A stretch of 64,000 nt of DNA. Source: Amblyornis subalaris (lineage: Eukaryota; Chordata; Aves; Passeriformes; Ptilonorhynchidae). The DNA lies in NCBI GenBank assembly GCA_018881555.1, contig JACAXG010000009.1, positions 11,055,613 to 11,119,612 of the forward strand, in the 5' to 3' direction. Positions 13,476 to 27,683 of this stretch are shown here, in pieces; within the stretch, counting starts at the first letter, position 1; the number at the start of each line of letters is the position of its first letter. The notes under the pieces are model-generated. The model saw only the letters and a list, made by a program, of their open reading frames with translations, did no database searches and was not told the origin of the DNA. A program made the translations under genes and the position numbers.

Positions 13476-14193
13476 AACTGGCTGGAGAAAAGAATATTTT
13501 CTATGGAAAAACTGCTCTCTCCCCTAGAGAAACGTTGGCTTAAAACTACCACTTTCTAGACTTTTCTTTACAAAAACCCTTATTTATTACAAGAACTGTA
13601 TTTAGTTGTGATTCTCATTGAGAAGCAGTAGCAAGGTGTATTCAGTTTAATTGAACCATGATCTTCAAAACAGGTTTGTATGGTAGAATTCAGATCACGG
13701 GAGTCTAGGTTACAGATAGTCAATATACATTTTGGCTTCACTGACAAACCACTTTAGTACTGTATCATTGCTGCCAGTCCTAGAATACAGGCTGTACTGT
13801 AGGTCCACATATTATAGACTTGCCCTTTTGGCAAGACTACCTTTCTGTTTTACCATTAAGTTTATAAAGACATTGGTATTTCCTAAAGAAATCCAATCAA
13901 CTGCAAATATGTTTAAAAACAAAGCTTCATATTCTTCTCCAGAATATCTTCTCCTCACTATATAAAGAGTGGAAGAGACTAAAGTGGGGGCCATTTATGT
14001 AACTCCAAAAGCAGAAACACCTGCTTTGGTGAGTTACAGTTATCAACCAGGTCAAGGAAAACTTGTAAAAGTCAGGCTCTCATTCTCCTTCTAAAGCAGG
14101 CACAGAGTGGTGCTAACTGCTGCTTAAGTCCTGCTACTAAACCCCCAAGTACTCCTGCAAGCATTCTAATGTCTTTTGATGGCAGGATTTAAA

Positions 14194-14217
14194 AATATAT
14201 GTATATATATATATATT
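14194..14217 (+). repeat. (TA)n microsatellite
   Basis: A short TA run with one G interruption, in intron 4. Confidence 0.85.
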
Positions 14218-14283
14218 TTTTCACTACTGACCTGACTCTGTTCATTCTGAACTTATCATTGATAGTCTGAATAGAAGCAAAGT

Positions 14284-14328
14284 TATAATGACATTGACAT
14301 TATAATGACATTGACATTATAATGACAT
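14284..14328 (+). repeat. 17-bp tandem repeat, 2.6 copies
   Basis: The unit TATAATGACATTGACAT occurs twice without mismatch, followed by its first 11 bases. Perfect identity suggests a recent duplication. Confidence 0.95.
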
Positions 14329-15184
14329 GTCTCTTGAAAAGCCCATATTTTGCTGTATTTGCAGGCTGCCTTCTAAGATCAAGGCTAGAGATCAGTATCT
14401 TTTGTCAAATACCCTCTTGAACATTCTCCTCCTCCTAGCTAATTTTAGTTCATTATTAATAATGTTTTCAAGTCTTTTTAAGACAAAAGCAATGGTAGGT
14501 ACTCACCTTGATACATGCATTTCTTGAGTCTAAAAGTTAAGAAAGTTGAGAAAACCAATTCACAGCATATAACCTTGAAGAAGAAAAAAACTAGAGTGTC
14601 TACAATTGAATGGTGACATTGTTTATTTGCTTTGAGGCTAATAGACAAGTTTTCATTTATGTATGCAAAACAATAGGGGGAAAAAAAGGTCAAGATTTAC
14701 CCATAAGGTGTTTTCCCTATCATAATTTAAGAGAAAATGACTCAAAACTGGGTCCGTCCTCACAGCCTTCCTCATAAAAGTAAAATGAAATAAGTAAGAT
14801 TTTGAATCAGATTCAGCAACCAGAATTAATGTTACCTGGTTCAGCAAGATCCTACAAGGCAAGTTAAAAAGCCAGAACTAAAACAGTTCTTTAAATTTTG
14901 GCAAACATAGCTAATTTCTGCTAAGACCATAATGCAGGTAAAAACACAAGAAGAGACAAAATCAACATACTTCCTCTAGTAACAATTCTCTCTGTAATCT
15001 AGCTCTGCATGATGTCTGAGTGCAGAGGAGTAAATAGTAACTACTACAGGTTCCACTGTTTTTGAGAATTACTCATCTTAACAGCAGAGATTGATTTGCC
15101 ATGTGGAGTGAATAAGATGGAAAAATGAAACCCAGCAAATTTTAGTTGATTAAACTGTTCTTCCTCTGCAAAACCATATTTTGG

Positions 15185-15230
15185 TAATTCCATAGAACTG
15201 GAAAGGCTAATTCCATAGAACTGGAAAAAC
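15185..15230 (+). repeat. 23-bp tandem duplication
   Basis: TAATTCCATAGAACTGGAAA plus three bases is present twice in tandem, with only the last few bases differing. Confidence 0.9.
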
Positions 15231-17035
15231 AGAAGGAATATGCTGCCAATAGTTTTCAAGTGCATACATTACCACTGGGCAATTATTTAGATAGTCAATA
15301 TATGTCCAGTTTCAGGGAAAATATTACATACTCACAAACATTAGCCTCCACATTCATGTGTCTGAGGAATCTAATGAATAACAGTGCCAATATCTTTCAC
15401 ACTTGCACTTTCAATCAAAGCATGGGTTTAGTGGAAAGGAGGAATATAGTGTTCACATTTAATTAGGATATTAAGAAGGCTTTGACTTGCAAGAAACTGT
15501 AGGGCAAAAGCAGTAAGGATGCAAATAAGAATAAAAAATAAAAAGCCCAAACTAAAAAGTAGGAAGCTGGCGATAAAAACAATTTTGACGTGAGGACATT
15601 GACATGTCAAATGTAGAATAACTTGATGTAAGGAGACAGAGGGACGTGATTAGAATTTAAATTATTTTTATGTGAAATCTCATGATAAAATGTGATGATG
15701 AAGTAAAGCTTTGTTTTTACTTTGCAAAGTACTTCCAGAGGTTCTGCTCCAGTGGAGTTAGTAATGCAGGCAGGTGGCTGCTTACTGCCAGCATTCAGGC
15801 AATGTGTCATCTAATCCAACTCAGAGCAGGTGTCATTGTTACAGTGCTTAATTTCTGGCAGCATTTCACAGGATCTCAATTCTGGAACAGAACAAGGGGA
15901 AATGCTTGCAAATGTCCTTCTATGTACACAAAAACGTGAGTGGGAGGACAGCTTCAAGAACAAGGGAGGTTACTTGATTAGCAGTAAAACGCAAATACTA
16001 TCTCACTGCTCAAATTTACTGTGCAATGATGAGCTCACAATCTGCAATAGAGAGATAGAAATTCCTTTAAGATAAGAAACAACATGATAAAGGATGTCTT
16101 TAATTCCAACTAATGTCATCTAAATCCACAGAATGGATCTTACAGTAAGGTAACTTAGATGTAGTAAATCAACCATGGAAACCATATCCTCTGACTCAAA
16201 CTGCACTTCCTAGAGAAAAGAATTAGAAATATCTGCAGCATGACTGTCTAAATGGAAAAGGTCGATCTGACAGTGAGATAATGATAAAACATTTCTTGAT
16301 AATCCCATCAGCAAATACTGAATACAGGTTTGACCCATCTGGGTATGATCTCTGTGACAAAATAGCTAATAATATGGATTTTATCCGAAAAATATATTTT
16401 AACTCCTCTGGAGTGGAAAATTACTATAAACATGTGAAGTCATTATTTGCAGATTTAAAAAATCAGATAGCTAAAACCTCTGGGCAGAATAATGCATTTT
16501 TACTTATGAAAACAATATTTGACATTGTGTCTTTACATGAAACATCAGTTTTGGGCTGCAATTTTAGATTTAAAAAGTTAATATTTTATACAATGATAGT
16601 TGAGATCATCATATCTTTTTGACTGTGCTATGAGTCAAAAAAGGCCTCTAACGTACAATATTTTACTACTGACATCACAGACCATTAAAAATATATCACA
16701 CAATCGAACTACATTTTATAAGGCAGCTTCCTTCGTGATTTATCCCAAGTTTAAAATATAAAGCCAGTATTTTTCCAATATGGATTTATGTCTCATTAAT
16801 CATTTTTTGAAGCAGAAAATACTTACATTTAATGAATTGTCTATTAAATATTCCTGTTTGCTTTTAGAGACTTTATGGAAAAACTTTCCTTTGGAAAAGA
16901 AAAAGGCAATTTATTTTTTGTCCAACAGTTAATATCACAAACTTAATTATCAGTCAAACACACAAAACATGCAGGAAAGCTTATTATAGCATCTTCACAC
17001 AAATAACCTAGAGAAAACTGAACAAGCTGCTTATC

Positions 17036-17178
17036 ATTGTATCATAGAATAATACAGGTCATCTAGTCAAGTCTCCTGCTCTAAGCAGGGACAACTAGAG
17101 TGGTTTGTGGGGTCTTTAATATCTCTGCAGATGGAGACCTTGCAACCTCTCTGGGCACCAGAGTGTCTCTGGACAGAA
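17036..17178 (-). mobile_element. CR1 LINE fragment, 3' part (diverged)
   Basis: The plus strand starts ATCATAGAATAATACAGGTC, then ATCTAGTCAAGTCTCCTGCT, TAAGCAGGGACA, TTTAATATCTCTGCAGATGG, and CAACCTCTCTGGGCACC. The order matches a CR1 tail in reverse complement, including the TCATAGAAT terminal motif, but it is more diverged and has lost the GGAAGGGACC stretch. Similarity beyond about 17180 is not evident. Confidence 0.75.
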
Positions 17179-20100
17179 AGGCCACCACTGAACTTCCACA
17201 GGGATGCAGAAGTGTTTGCAGCAGCCCAGGTTCTGAGCACCTGCTCATGCTCCAGCAATGTGAAGCTCTTTGGTTGTTCAACTCCCTCTTCAGAGTCTTG
17301 TTTCTCAGCTCATACAATCAAGGAAGACAAGAAATACATACATGACTATCAACCTGGACTCCAAAGTCTTTTCAGTGCCCACACTTCCCAGGATGCAGTG
17401 AACTGTCCTGTAGCTCTCTGCACACCTCTGAATCTGACGGTGTGATTTAAAATTCTTTCTAGAGATACACATGAGCTCAACAAGAACACAGCTGAGGAAG
17501 AGCCTACTCTTAATGTCACTGTCAGTTCGGTTCAGTTCAGTCCACATGACACCAGGAATTCCCAAGTTCTTCAAGTCGGCTTCAAATCCCCAACATGAGT
17601 GATTACAGAGAGAGAGGTTAGGTCTGGGGAGCAGTGGGGTAATGCACCTGCAAGTTAGCACAGCTTGTTAGCTCGGGTTCTATCCCATGCTGACATGACT
17701 AGAATACCTACAAAGTCAACTGGCAACACCTGGGTGGGTTTCTGCGCCATACCTGCTGTGCAGGACACACACATGCCTCTGCTCTGCAGGGAAGTCACAG
17801 AAGAGCACTCTGACAGTTCCTTCTCAGACTTAATGCAGGTTTCCATTTTCCAAGAAAGAAAAAGCACCAAATTAAAAACAAGATCCAGTTAAATGAAGGG
17901 GAAGGATGCATGTGAAGAATGTGAATCACTCACAACTCTATCAGTTACAGTTACCCATAAACTCTGCTGGTCTGGACGACTCGAATGCCTGTTCGCTCCA
18001 CTCATATCTCAATTTTATGTGCCTTACTTATCTTACTGCAAGGATTATTAGAATTGAAAAGAGTTTGAGAAGCCATCTTCTGATAATTCATTTCACATTG
18101 TTCAACTCATTGCTGAAAAACTTTTCTGCCTGCCTCATTTAAAGGCAGAGACACGAGCAAACCATTTTCCCTTTCCTCTTCCCCCTTATACGAACTGTTA
18201 TACAGTTGTTACATTTCTTTAACAATACGGATGAAGTGAATTTCTGAGCAACTGCATTCCGTCTTACTAAGGTACTCAAGTGATCTGATACATTGAAAGA
18301 ATGTAAACAAAATTTTACATGGAAAGTTGTCTTGGAAATATGCCAAAGCATATGGTAGAGCAGCCATCTCTCCAGATACACCACCATTGCTACATGAAAG
18401 GGAAGTTCTTTCCAAAGTAAAATATGATGGTGAGAATAGGCTTGATCACCACTATTCAGTTCACAATTCAGATTAAAATAATTAGATAGANTGACCTTCT
18501 TTTAAATCCCAAACTGTGCTCAGACTGTGTAAGACTTCCCACAAAAAATTAAATACAAAACCACAAGAGATAAAGGCAAATCCATCTTAATGTGTTGGCT
18601 TCAGGAAGTGACAGGTTCATGTTGATCATAAAAAGAAATTTCATGGTTTAGTGCAGGTGGAAATTTCTAATAATTGATGGTCTACATGATTTCTCACCTG
18701 TCTGCTCAGCTAAGCTCAAAGTAATTTGGCCTCTGAATGAAGCCAGATAATCTGATGTTAAAAACCCGCTTATCAGAAACAGAAGAAAAAACTCACTTTC
18801 TTAAGTAAAGGTAGAGTAATTAGAATCTAAGTGGAGACAAGATGAAATTGAAATACATAATGTCTCTAAACTAAGAAGGGAAAACGCCAGATCCTTTGTG
18901 CATCTCTGTACAAATGTCTTCATTTGTTAGACATGCTTTAAATGAAACAAGGTCAGGGTATGACAAGGGCAAATTTTGATTTTGCTTTGGACTGTTCTAA
19001 TTTATTGCTACAAAGCAATGTCCATACATGGCACAACGTATTGTCAAGGCAGACGCCTAAACATGAGCTCCACTGTTGAATTATTGCTCTTCCCAGTGTG
19101 CCTATTGACATAAGGTACTGGAAGAAAACACCTCCTGTATGACACAGAAGAGCAAAGCCGCACCAGATGGACCTCAGTATCTTAATGGTTCAGATAAATG
19201 TGATAGAGCACAGAGAAGATTTTCTCTCCTAGTTCAGAGCTCTTACAAGCAGATTTCATGAGAGGCGTTACAGAAAACAAACAAGTCTTCTTTTTCTTGA
19301 AAGACAACATCACTACCACATGAGATAACATTATTTTTGATCTGATTGCATATGTTGCAAAGTGGTGGCACTAATCTTGCAATTGTTTGCTGAAAAATAC
19401 TGAATTTTGAGATCCCTATGATGCTGTGAAATGAAGACCACAAGTAACACATACACTGGCAAAGAATCGCCCTCTCCAAATTCACTTGCACCATGGAAAC
19501 TGCTGGAATGAAAATTCTTTGCTTAATAGACAATACTATCCTTCTCTAGATATAAAAAAATATTGCTTTTCTTTAAGAAGTCCCCAGCTAACAAGAGATT
19601 GTTCAGCTTAGAGAAGTGCAAATGTCTTTTTTATCTATTGACAGATAAACATTTCTAGATTTTTTCAAAATTTTACTCATTTTCCATAACAGCTGTGACT
19701 CTCAGAGCTGCAGCAGAGAATTCTCAGTCCAAAAGTGGAACGGAGGTTACCAAAGAGTTTTTTAGCTCTGTGGTACAATTCAGATACTTTTATTCAGTGT
19801 AAAACTTTGGAGTAGAATTGAAATTCTCATTTATTGTACCTCTGGAACTAGTACAGCAGTCTGTTTTATTCTCTTCTATGGGAAAGTGTAAAAATGCAAC
19901 ATGGAAATAAAATTAAGCTCTCACTTCAATTCATAATCCCAGTTTTTCAAGTTCTTTCTAGATGTGCTATTATAAACATTTCCTTCTATTACAAAGATTT
20001 CCTAACAGTAAAATTGTAATTCCACTAGATAATTTTTGAAATAAATCAATATGGCTTATACATCAATGGCTCTATAGTAATTTTGTTAAAAGAAATTTTC

Positions 20101-22204
20101 TTAAAAACACAGAATTTTTGGTCCAATGAATATTAGACATTATTTTAAAATTGGGGAGAAATTCCATTAATGATACCTCACTAGACAATGGGAAAAATGA
20201 TGCAAATTGCAGAACACTATCTCAACAAACCACCTCTAAGGGTATTATAATTGCACACACACTGCAGGCTGTTGTTCCTGTCAAATATTTAAAATATAAT
20301 GTCTAGCATGTCGAAGAAATGTAGTGTAGAAATGTGCTTTCCATGTGCAACTTTGCAGAGTCATTATAATTACTTCTGCTGTACAAACACACGTACACCC
20401 TCATGCATAACTTCTTTCGAATGTCAGAGCAGTGGTGAGTTGGTTAGGCAAGAAATGGTGTTAAAATTGTATGGCACATACTTCTCCTAGTTCTTAGTAC
20501 TGGGGACTGAAAGCTGCGAACTGAATTGTAATCATCACAGTAACACAGCTGGTGAATTTCTTTTATTAAATAACCTTCCTGCCCTACTGTCCACAGTTGC
20601 CATATTGTTCTCCAAGAAAGGAAAGAAAAATTATAAAAATGAACTAATTTCTGCAGCATAATATTTTAAAGTAACTCTCCCTCCCCCTTTCTGTGTATTA
20701 TACACACATCCAGAAACACAACTGACAAGCTTCTCTCAACGATACATTTGTTTCCTCCTCCAGAATCCCACCTNCCTCTTGCTTGCTTATCTCCTAATCA
20801 GTCAATGCCATTTTTCTCTTACCAGGTTCCTCTCACCACCACAGAAGGCAACGGGTCCTACCCATCACTCTGGCTGTGCATGATGTACGATGGAGGCAGC
20901 TCCAATGCCAGACCTCTGCCAACGGCAACCTCTGGAGCACAACAAATTAGATATCTCTATTTTTTCAAAGGTCAGTTTGAAAAAGTAGAAGGAAGTTATC
21001 TTAACTTTCAAACTGGAGGAACCTTGTATAAAATATACAAAATTTCCCAGACTATAAAGGGAACAAGAATGTGGGAATTCTTGTTTTGTCCGGATGGTAT
21101 TTAAGCACAAAATGGGAGAAAATTGAAAGCTTTAAAACATTTTTTTTTCTGGCAGCTTTTAAGTGAAAAGCCTATCTAGTATAGATGCCATCTCCCCTTT
21201 AAAACATGAAAGGTTAGCAGGAATATATCAATATACTAAAGAGGAAAGAGTTCTGGATAACAATTGAGCAATCACCACCACTGTACATGGTTGGTGGAAA
21301 GTGCAGTGACAGCAACACTGATAAGAAAATAGAAAGTCTAATGTTGGAAATGTCACCAAGTGCCTAAAGTGATGTACTTATCTAGCATATGAATATTTTT
21401 AATGTATAATGAAGAGCAAAGGAAAATGAAAGAGGGGGAAATCATGCTCTGTGCTTAGGTAAATGGCTTCTCATATGACACTCTAGGTCTGACAAACACA
21501 TTGCTGAAGCACAGAAGGCAGAGACAGAGAGGTGACTGAGAGTTAAGTGCAGAAAAGATGAACACACAAAACATCACTGTTAGAATTAGGAGGAGAAGTC
21601 AGCAACAGAAGCCAGACTAGGGTAAGGTGCACGAAGATAAAAAAAAAAAATCTCTATCAAATTAAGAGCACACAGAACTTAAATTCCCTCGTCCTTTATT
21701 TTGTATAGCTATTCAGCAGCAGGTAAAGTACAGCCTGAGTAAGAAATAGATGGATTAATTAAAGAAAGATCAGAGAAGGACAGTAAGAATGGTCAAGAGT
21801 TTTGCGAAACTTGACCTAGAGGAAAAAGATTATTCAAATCACAGACAGAATTCAAAACACAAAAGAAAATGCTAAGCAAATAACACAGTAACATTTTTAA
21901 AATAAGTAACAAATAGTTGTGTATAGGAAGAGAATGAACTGCACTCCATTTTACTTCTGAATCAGGCAAGAAATAAATGGATTAAATTGTAGCAAAGAAA
22001 ATTTAGGTCAGATCCCATCTAACACCAGCCTAGAATTTCCAGGACTTGGGATCTGGGGCTGTAAGGAACATACGAGTGGCTGACCGTGTCTAGTCTGGGA
22101 TAAAAGGAGAAGCCTTATATTATGCTCTCATGTGGATATTATTGCAATAAACCCTGTCAAGAAGACAGAAATGAAGAGATGGTTCCCGACTTAAACCCTT
22201 TGTC

Positions 22205-22209
<5 letters not shown>

Positions 22210-22248
<39 letters not shown>
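22210..22248 (+). repeat. (CA)n microsatellite
   Basis: About 19 uninterrupted CA units in intron 4. Likely polymorphic in length. Confidence 0.98.
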
Positions 22249-22249
<1 letters not shown>

Positions 22250-25036
22250 TTTGCTTTCATCATATTAAAATCAATAAAGAGCTATTTGATAAAAATTAAA
22301 GAGGACTCAGGCAAAAGTGGTATTAGAAGCATAAGTTTCTTCAAACACATCCAATATCCTTCAGAGGTGATTTTCGGAGTTTTCAACAATATCTGTATGC
22401 AGCATTTACTGTGAAATTATTATTATTTTAGTTAAAATTGTTTTCTGAGATCTTCAGTATTTATAGGCCTCAAGACCAAAATTTAGCTGTTAAGGGCATT
22501 AGAAACATATCTTCTCTTTGTTTAAGGCATACACTTAATTCAATTCACAAGAGGCTAGGAATTCAAGAGTAAGACAGTGAAAGAGAGCAGTGGTTTTGGA
22601 TATTGGTAATAGTTTGTTGACAGAGCTCCAGGGTTTCCCTGTGGAGTTACAAGGTCTGCCAGGCATTTAGAGAGGTNCATATGCATTGTTTAGAAAATGC
22701 AAATTCTAGGTATTCAAGAAAACCTGACACATGTTCATGTTCCCATTGCAAATTTTTAGGAACTGACTGTGATAATCTCTGAACATAGGATAAGAAATGT
22801 AAGTNCAAGTGCAATAACACTTCTATATATGTCCATGTATCTCCTGATGAGACCTGAACCAAAATGTGGCCGGACACCATGACCCAGGCTGTTGATTTAA
22901 TTTTACTTTTCTGTAGTCACAGGAAGTAAAATTCTGGTTCAGAGGCTCTGATTGCAAAGGCTTCTGTTAGATCATTTCTGCATCAGGAATCTTCTTTTAT
23001 GTGACACAGTGTCTAATGGAAAATATCCCTGATGCCTTACAAGCAGTCTATGAAATGGATTAAGAAGAGAGTCAGCATATAGAAGCTTCTGCTAGCTAGG
23101 CATGGTTAGTCCTATACCAACATTCCAGTGATCAGATGTGATGCCATTTAAGAGAGAAAAGTATTTCGCTGCAACACCAAACTGAATAGATTATATGAAA
23201 ATAGAGCAAATTGAACAAAATTTCTAAAAATTTGTCAGGAAACACATGAAAATTTTCATTTTGATTTAGTTTTAAAAATTGTCCATACAAAACAGCATCT
23301 TTTGGTACGTTTCTGGATTATATGTTTTCTCTTCTGTAAAGACAGCCTTTTTAACAGCTTGCATGGGATTTTAATATCAGGCATTTAATACTGAATCTGT
23401 TTAAATGAAATGTTTTCACATATTCAAAATGCTTCCCTCTTTCCTCGGCTAAAACTCTTTGCTGAGTCTAATCTATACTAGTGATTATTAATTCCTTGCA
23501 TTTCTCCTTCCCTGCATTCTCTATAAATACAAAACAATTGTTTCAAGAGGTTAAGGGCTTGTGTTGTATTTCTAAAGAGATTTTATGCTCAGATTTTTAT
23601 AGTTGGAGTTATAAAGCAAGAAGTGGGCTTTTCTTAAATATCTGCCATGACTTAATGTGAATATGCCTCCACATTTTGATGCTAGCTTCCTATTATGCTT
23701 TCTCACCATCATTTTAAGTTTCCCTCTTTCCCAAAACTCTAATGCACTCACCTTTCCCGAATCACTTTTGTATTGTGCCTTTTGGCTGGAATAACGCATT
23801 AGTAAGATACATGAATTGTGTTTCCTTTCACTAGGCAGACAAAACCCAGCCCTAGATGGAAATGTAAATTGGCATGGCAAGCACACATCAATTCACAGTC
23901 AAAACATCAAAGACCAGAAGATGTCAAATAATGGAAAAACTGCAGAAACATTTAATCTATTCCATAGCTTGGGGGTTTTAGAATGGAAATTTTCAGTTGT
24001 CACACAATTCCATTAGTTGTATACTTTACACCAGCACTGGGGATGATCTTGCAATCTACAGATCTATTAAGATGAATCCATAGATAACACCTTGACATAG
24101 GACAAACAAATAGGCTTATCTTGAGTAGTTCATAGATATGGTGTGTGACACGTATCTGACCCAGTTTCCCCTGCTGGATGCTGGCAGGCCACTGTATTTG
24201 TGTCAAAACACTGGCGCTATCATGTCTCTGAGCCCACTGATCTTGAGATGTTCCCTGAAGGCTTATTCCCAAGGAGCAGACATCACAGGTGTGATTCAGG
24301 GCAACTAAGTTTAGATGACAGCAATGGAGAGGAACAGGCACCTTCATTTGTTCTATTTTCCTCAGACTGAGATGAATCTATAAGGCCTATAAGGGCCTGT
24401 TCCTCCCCAGTCAGATTATGTACATTGCCAACAGCTATAGTCAATAAGTTTTTTTTTTGTTCTTGGGGCTGTATAGAACAGCTGCCTTATTTTTCCTGGA
24501 CTCCTGCTACCTTGCTCACCACCCATACCAACTTCTGCAGTAGCACAGACACATTACTTCCTACAACTGCACCTTTATGGGTGACTCTAGTTCACTGTTT
24601 AGCTGTCTGGGACACATCACAGTGACAGCACTTGATTCAGAACATTTTACAAGGCCTTGGCTGCCATCCATTTCCCCCATCCCACCTTATTCATTCTTCC
24701 CGCAGAGAAGACATAGGGAAATGCAGATCTTTAAATAACAAAGCCTCCCATCAGTGTCCTCTGTACTTTAAAAGGCCTCTTGATTTTGGTCAGTACTTTC
24801 TGTATTTCATTACTTGAATTCTTCTCTCCTATGAATTTCTAAAGCTAATGATAAAACCCATAAATTTGCACAAGGACGTTGACCTGGGTTGTTCTACAAG
24901 TCACAGCTTCCATGCTCTCAATTGCTGTTTCAGGACATTTGTTTAATTCAATCCTGTCTCAGAAAGTCACAGTTTCCAATAGCAATAGCAGTCACAGTAC
25001 AACTTCAGGAACTCTGGAGACGAATGGCCAGGCTGT

Positions 25037-25070
25037 AATCTATAGAAAATCTATAGAATTCTATAGAAAA
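25037..25070 (+). repeat. short TCTATAGAA repeat, three copies
   Basis: Three spaced copies of the near-palindromic TCTATAGAA. Probably slippage. Confidence 0.8.
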
Positions 25071-27683
25071 GAGCCATGGCCATCCTGATCTAGCATTGGT
25101 GCCAGCTCTGCTTCACGAAGCTGACCTTCAGACATGCCTTCCTGTCAGCAATCTGGAGCTTCTCCAGATTCCCCAGAAAAAGAGGTCACAGAACAGATTA
25201 TTAACTTGTAAGGCACAAAAAGACACAGAAGTCTAAACAAGAAAAGACAAATTTCTTGTGGAGAAGAAAATTAATTTTGCGTATTGGAAGACAAAGTACA
25301 GAGTCGTGGTTTCCAGATTTACATGTCTCCATTTTGTTCTTCTCCTATCTACATTTTCACTGTGGAGGCTTTATTCTTCATGAAAAATTTTGGATTTTAC
25401 AAAAGTATAAGAGATGACTGTTAGACAAAAATGTAAACACGAAGTTCTTATATATTAGTGCTTGACAGAGGAGGCATCAGAAAGGGGAGTCAATCTTGTT
25501 ATAAATGGAAAGGTCTATTAGAGTTTATTAACAAAAACTACAAGCTGTACCTAAGAAGAGTAGTAAGTAGAGTACCATGAAGACCTCCAAGAGGAAATAA
25601 AAGTATCTTTACACTGTTTTATCTAAAATGTGTTTTCACAGATTCTTTTAAAAGCTTTCAGATAAGAAATTAAAAGATAATTTGTGCACAGAAGAGAGTT
25701 TTGTAAACTAGATAAGACTTTTAACAGTGGGACATGATTTAACTGGCTGACAGAAGTTTCAGTCAATGTGGTTATCTCAGGAGCATTTTTCCCTCAGGTC
25801 AGGCTTTCTTAAACTTCATTTATAACACCACTTCATTACCACTCAAGCAGCAAGAAACAAATATGTAAATATGCAATGCATAATTCTGCATTTGAATTGG
25901 GCCCAGACACCCGTAAACTGAAAGGTCTTTCTTAAAAAAGTTGAGCTCTGATGTAATTTGAATAGTTCTATTTGTGGTGCTCTTACCACAACTAAATACA
26001 CTTAATCCAAGGCACAGAGCACCCATGCTCCACGTGCTCCATCACTGAATTAACCCAGTATAACAAAGAAAGTAATTGGACAATGAGAGGGCCTGGGGTC
26101 CTTGCGCCAAGAGCACAGGAGAAAGGGAACTGTCCCTTCCAAATTCTTGCTTCCCTCTTGGCACTACCTTCAGGGGGAAGCCCCACACCACTTCATGCTT
26201 TAGGGGAAGATGCAAATGTCCCCGAGACTGATCATTACTATTTGTTTTGGAAGGATAACACTGTAAATACAGCACTGTCTTCTCAAAACAAGTTCAATAC
26301 CAAAATCATTAGCATAAAATGAGAACACAAAGTATACTGCTGGGTTTCAATATACTCAGTCTTTCTGTTCCCTACAGACAGCTCTAGATTTCTGCTTATT
26401 AAGCCATTACTACAAGGGAGTGTTGCAGCAAACCAGTCATGTCACCTTTGGGCAATGAAAACTCTCCCTGTGCACTAAGTGATTGCAGCCTTGTGCTTTA
26501 TGCTTATTCCTGATGCCACTGGCAGGCAAACAACATCTCAAAAATAATTGCAGTTTAAGACCAATTATTGTAAAGGGAAAGGTGACTTTTGACATATAAG
26601 GGACATCTCATATATAACCACCATAATTTCTTCTTAATCTATTGCCTGTCCGTTTTTCCCCTTCAAAATATTTTTGATGTTCTGATTTGTGAAGGTTGAT
26701 GACAGGAAATCCTTTGATGAGAAATTTTATTCATTCCTGAAAGAAGTATATCGGGGGTGCTTTTATTCCTTTTCAGTTATCCATGTATTTTCTGTATTAC
26801 CCCCATATTCTGTGAAAAGGCCATAATTTTTTTTTAAAAGTAGATCAAGTTTTCAGCAACACTTTCTTAGTCTACTAGCTTTACAAAGCTCTGTTAAAGG
26901 CTGGAATTTGTAAACTCAGAAACTGATCTCTCTGATAAGCAAGAAGTTTATCTTTAAAAACTGCATGCTGAAATTTGAGTTCAGACACTATCTATCCAGG
27001 CTTTCATTTACTTCCTCAAATTTTTCTTCTAAATTGCTGTTGTGCTGTACAGTGGACATAGTATCTGAAATCTAAAACTTTTTCCTTCAGAAGTTCAGGC
27101 AGTTGAAAACTTCTCCACTGTTTAGTGACCATTGGGTTTTTTTGTACAGAATACTCTCTGGTAAAGGACATTGTTCTGCTTGTACCAACACATTTTTCTG
27201 TAAAACATTGCTGAAAAGAGACTCCACTTGCTATGTGCCTTACATAATAAGACCAGTCTGTTTTCAGCTTGCTCTGTCTGAATTAGGATGAAATGAACTG
27301 TCCAGTGTTTTAAATTAAGTAGCTGCAAGCACTTTCACTTGTAATGCTTGTAGTGGGTTTGCATTTCAGTCTGGTTCCATTTTTGCAGGCATAGTTTATG
27401 TCATTTTGATGTCTCCATCCATGATTTGTGGATGCAATCAGACACAGTGCTTAAAACATTAAATAACAAACTGCACCTGCTAATAATGGGATATGCTGCT
27501 GGTGAAAACAGAGATTCTGTAGGCTGCATAATTTGTACTGTAAGTTCATTAGGTGTAGATATTTACATATTGAATAATAGGATCAGAAAAGTGAGAGATT
27601 GAAACAACTTACCAGAGTTCATGACAGCCACGGACGGAATGCTCAATACTAGTCACAGTGGCAGAGTAACACTGAGCTACATC

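Noticed and set aside
17178..17445. Extension of the second CR1 fragment to the right
   Set aside because: I could not match this stretch to the CR1 order beyond the CTCTGGGCACC motif, so the element was ended there.
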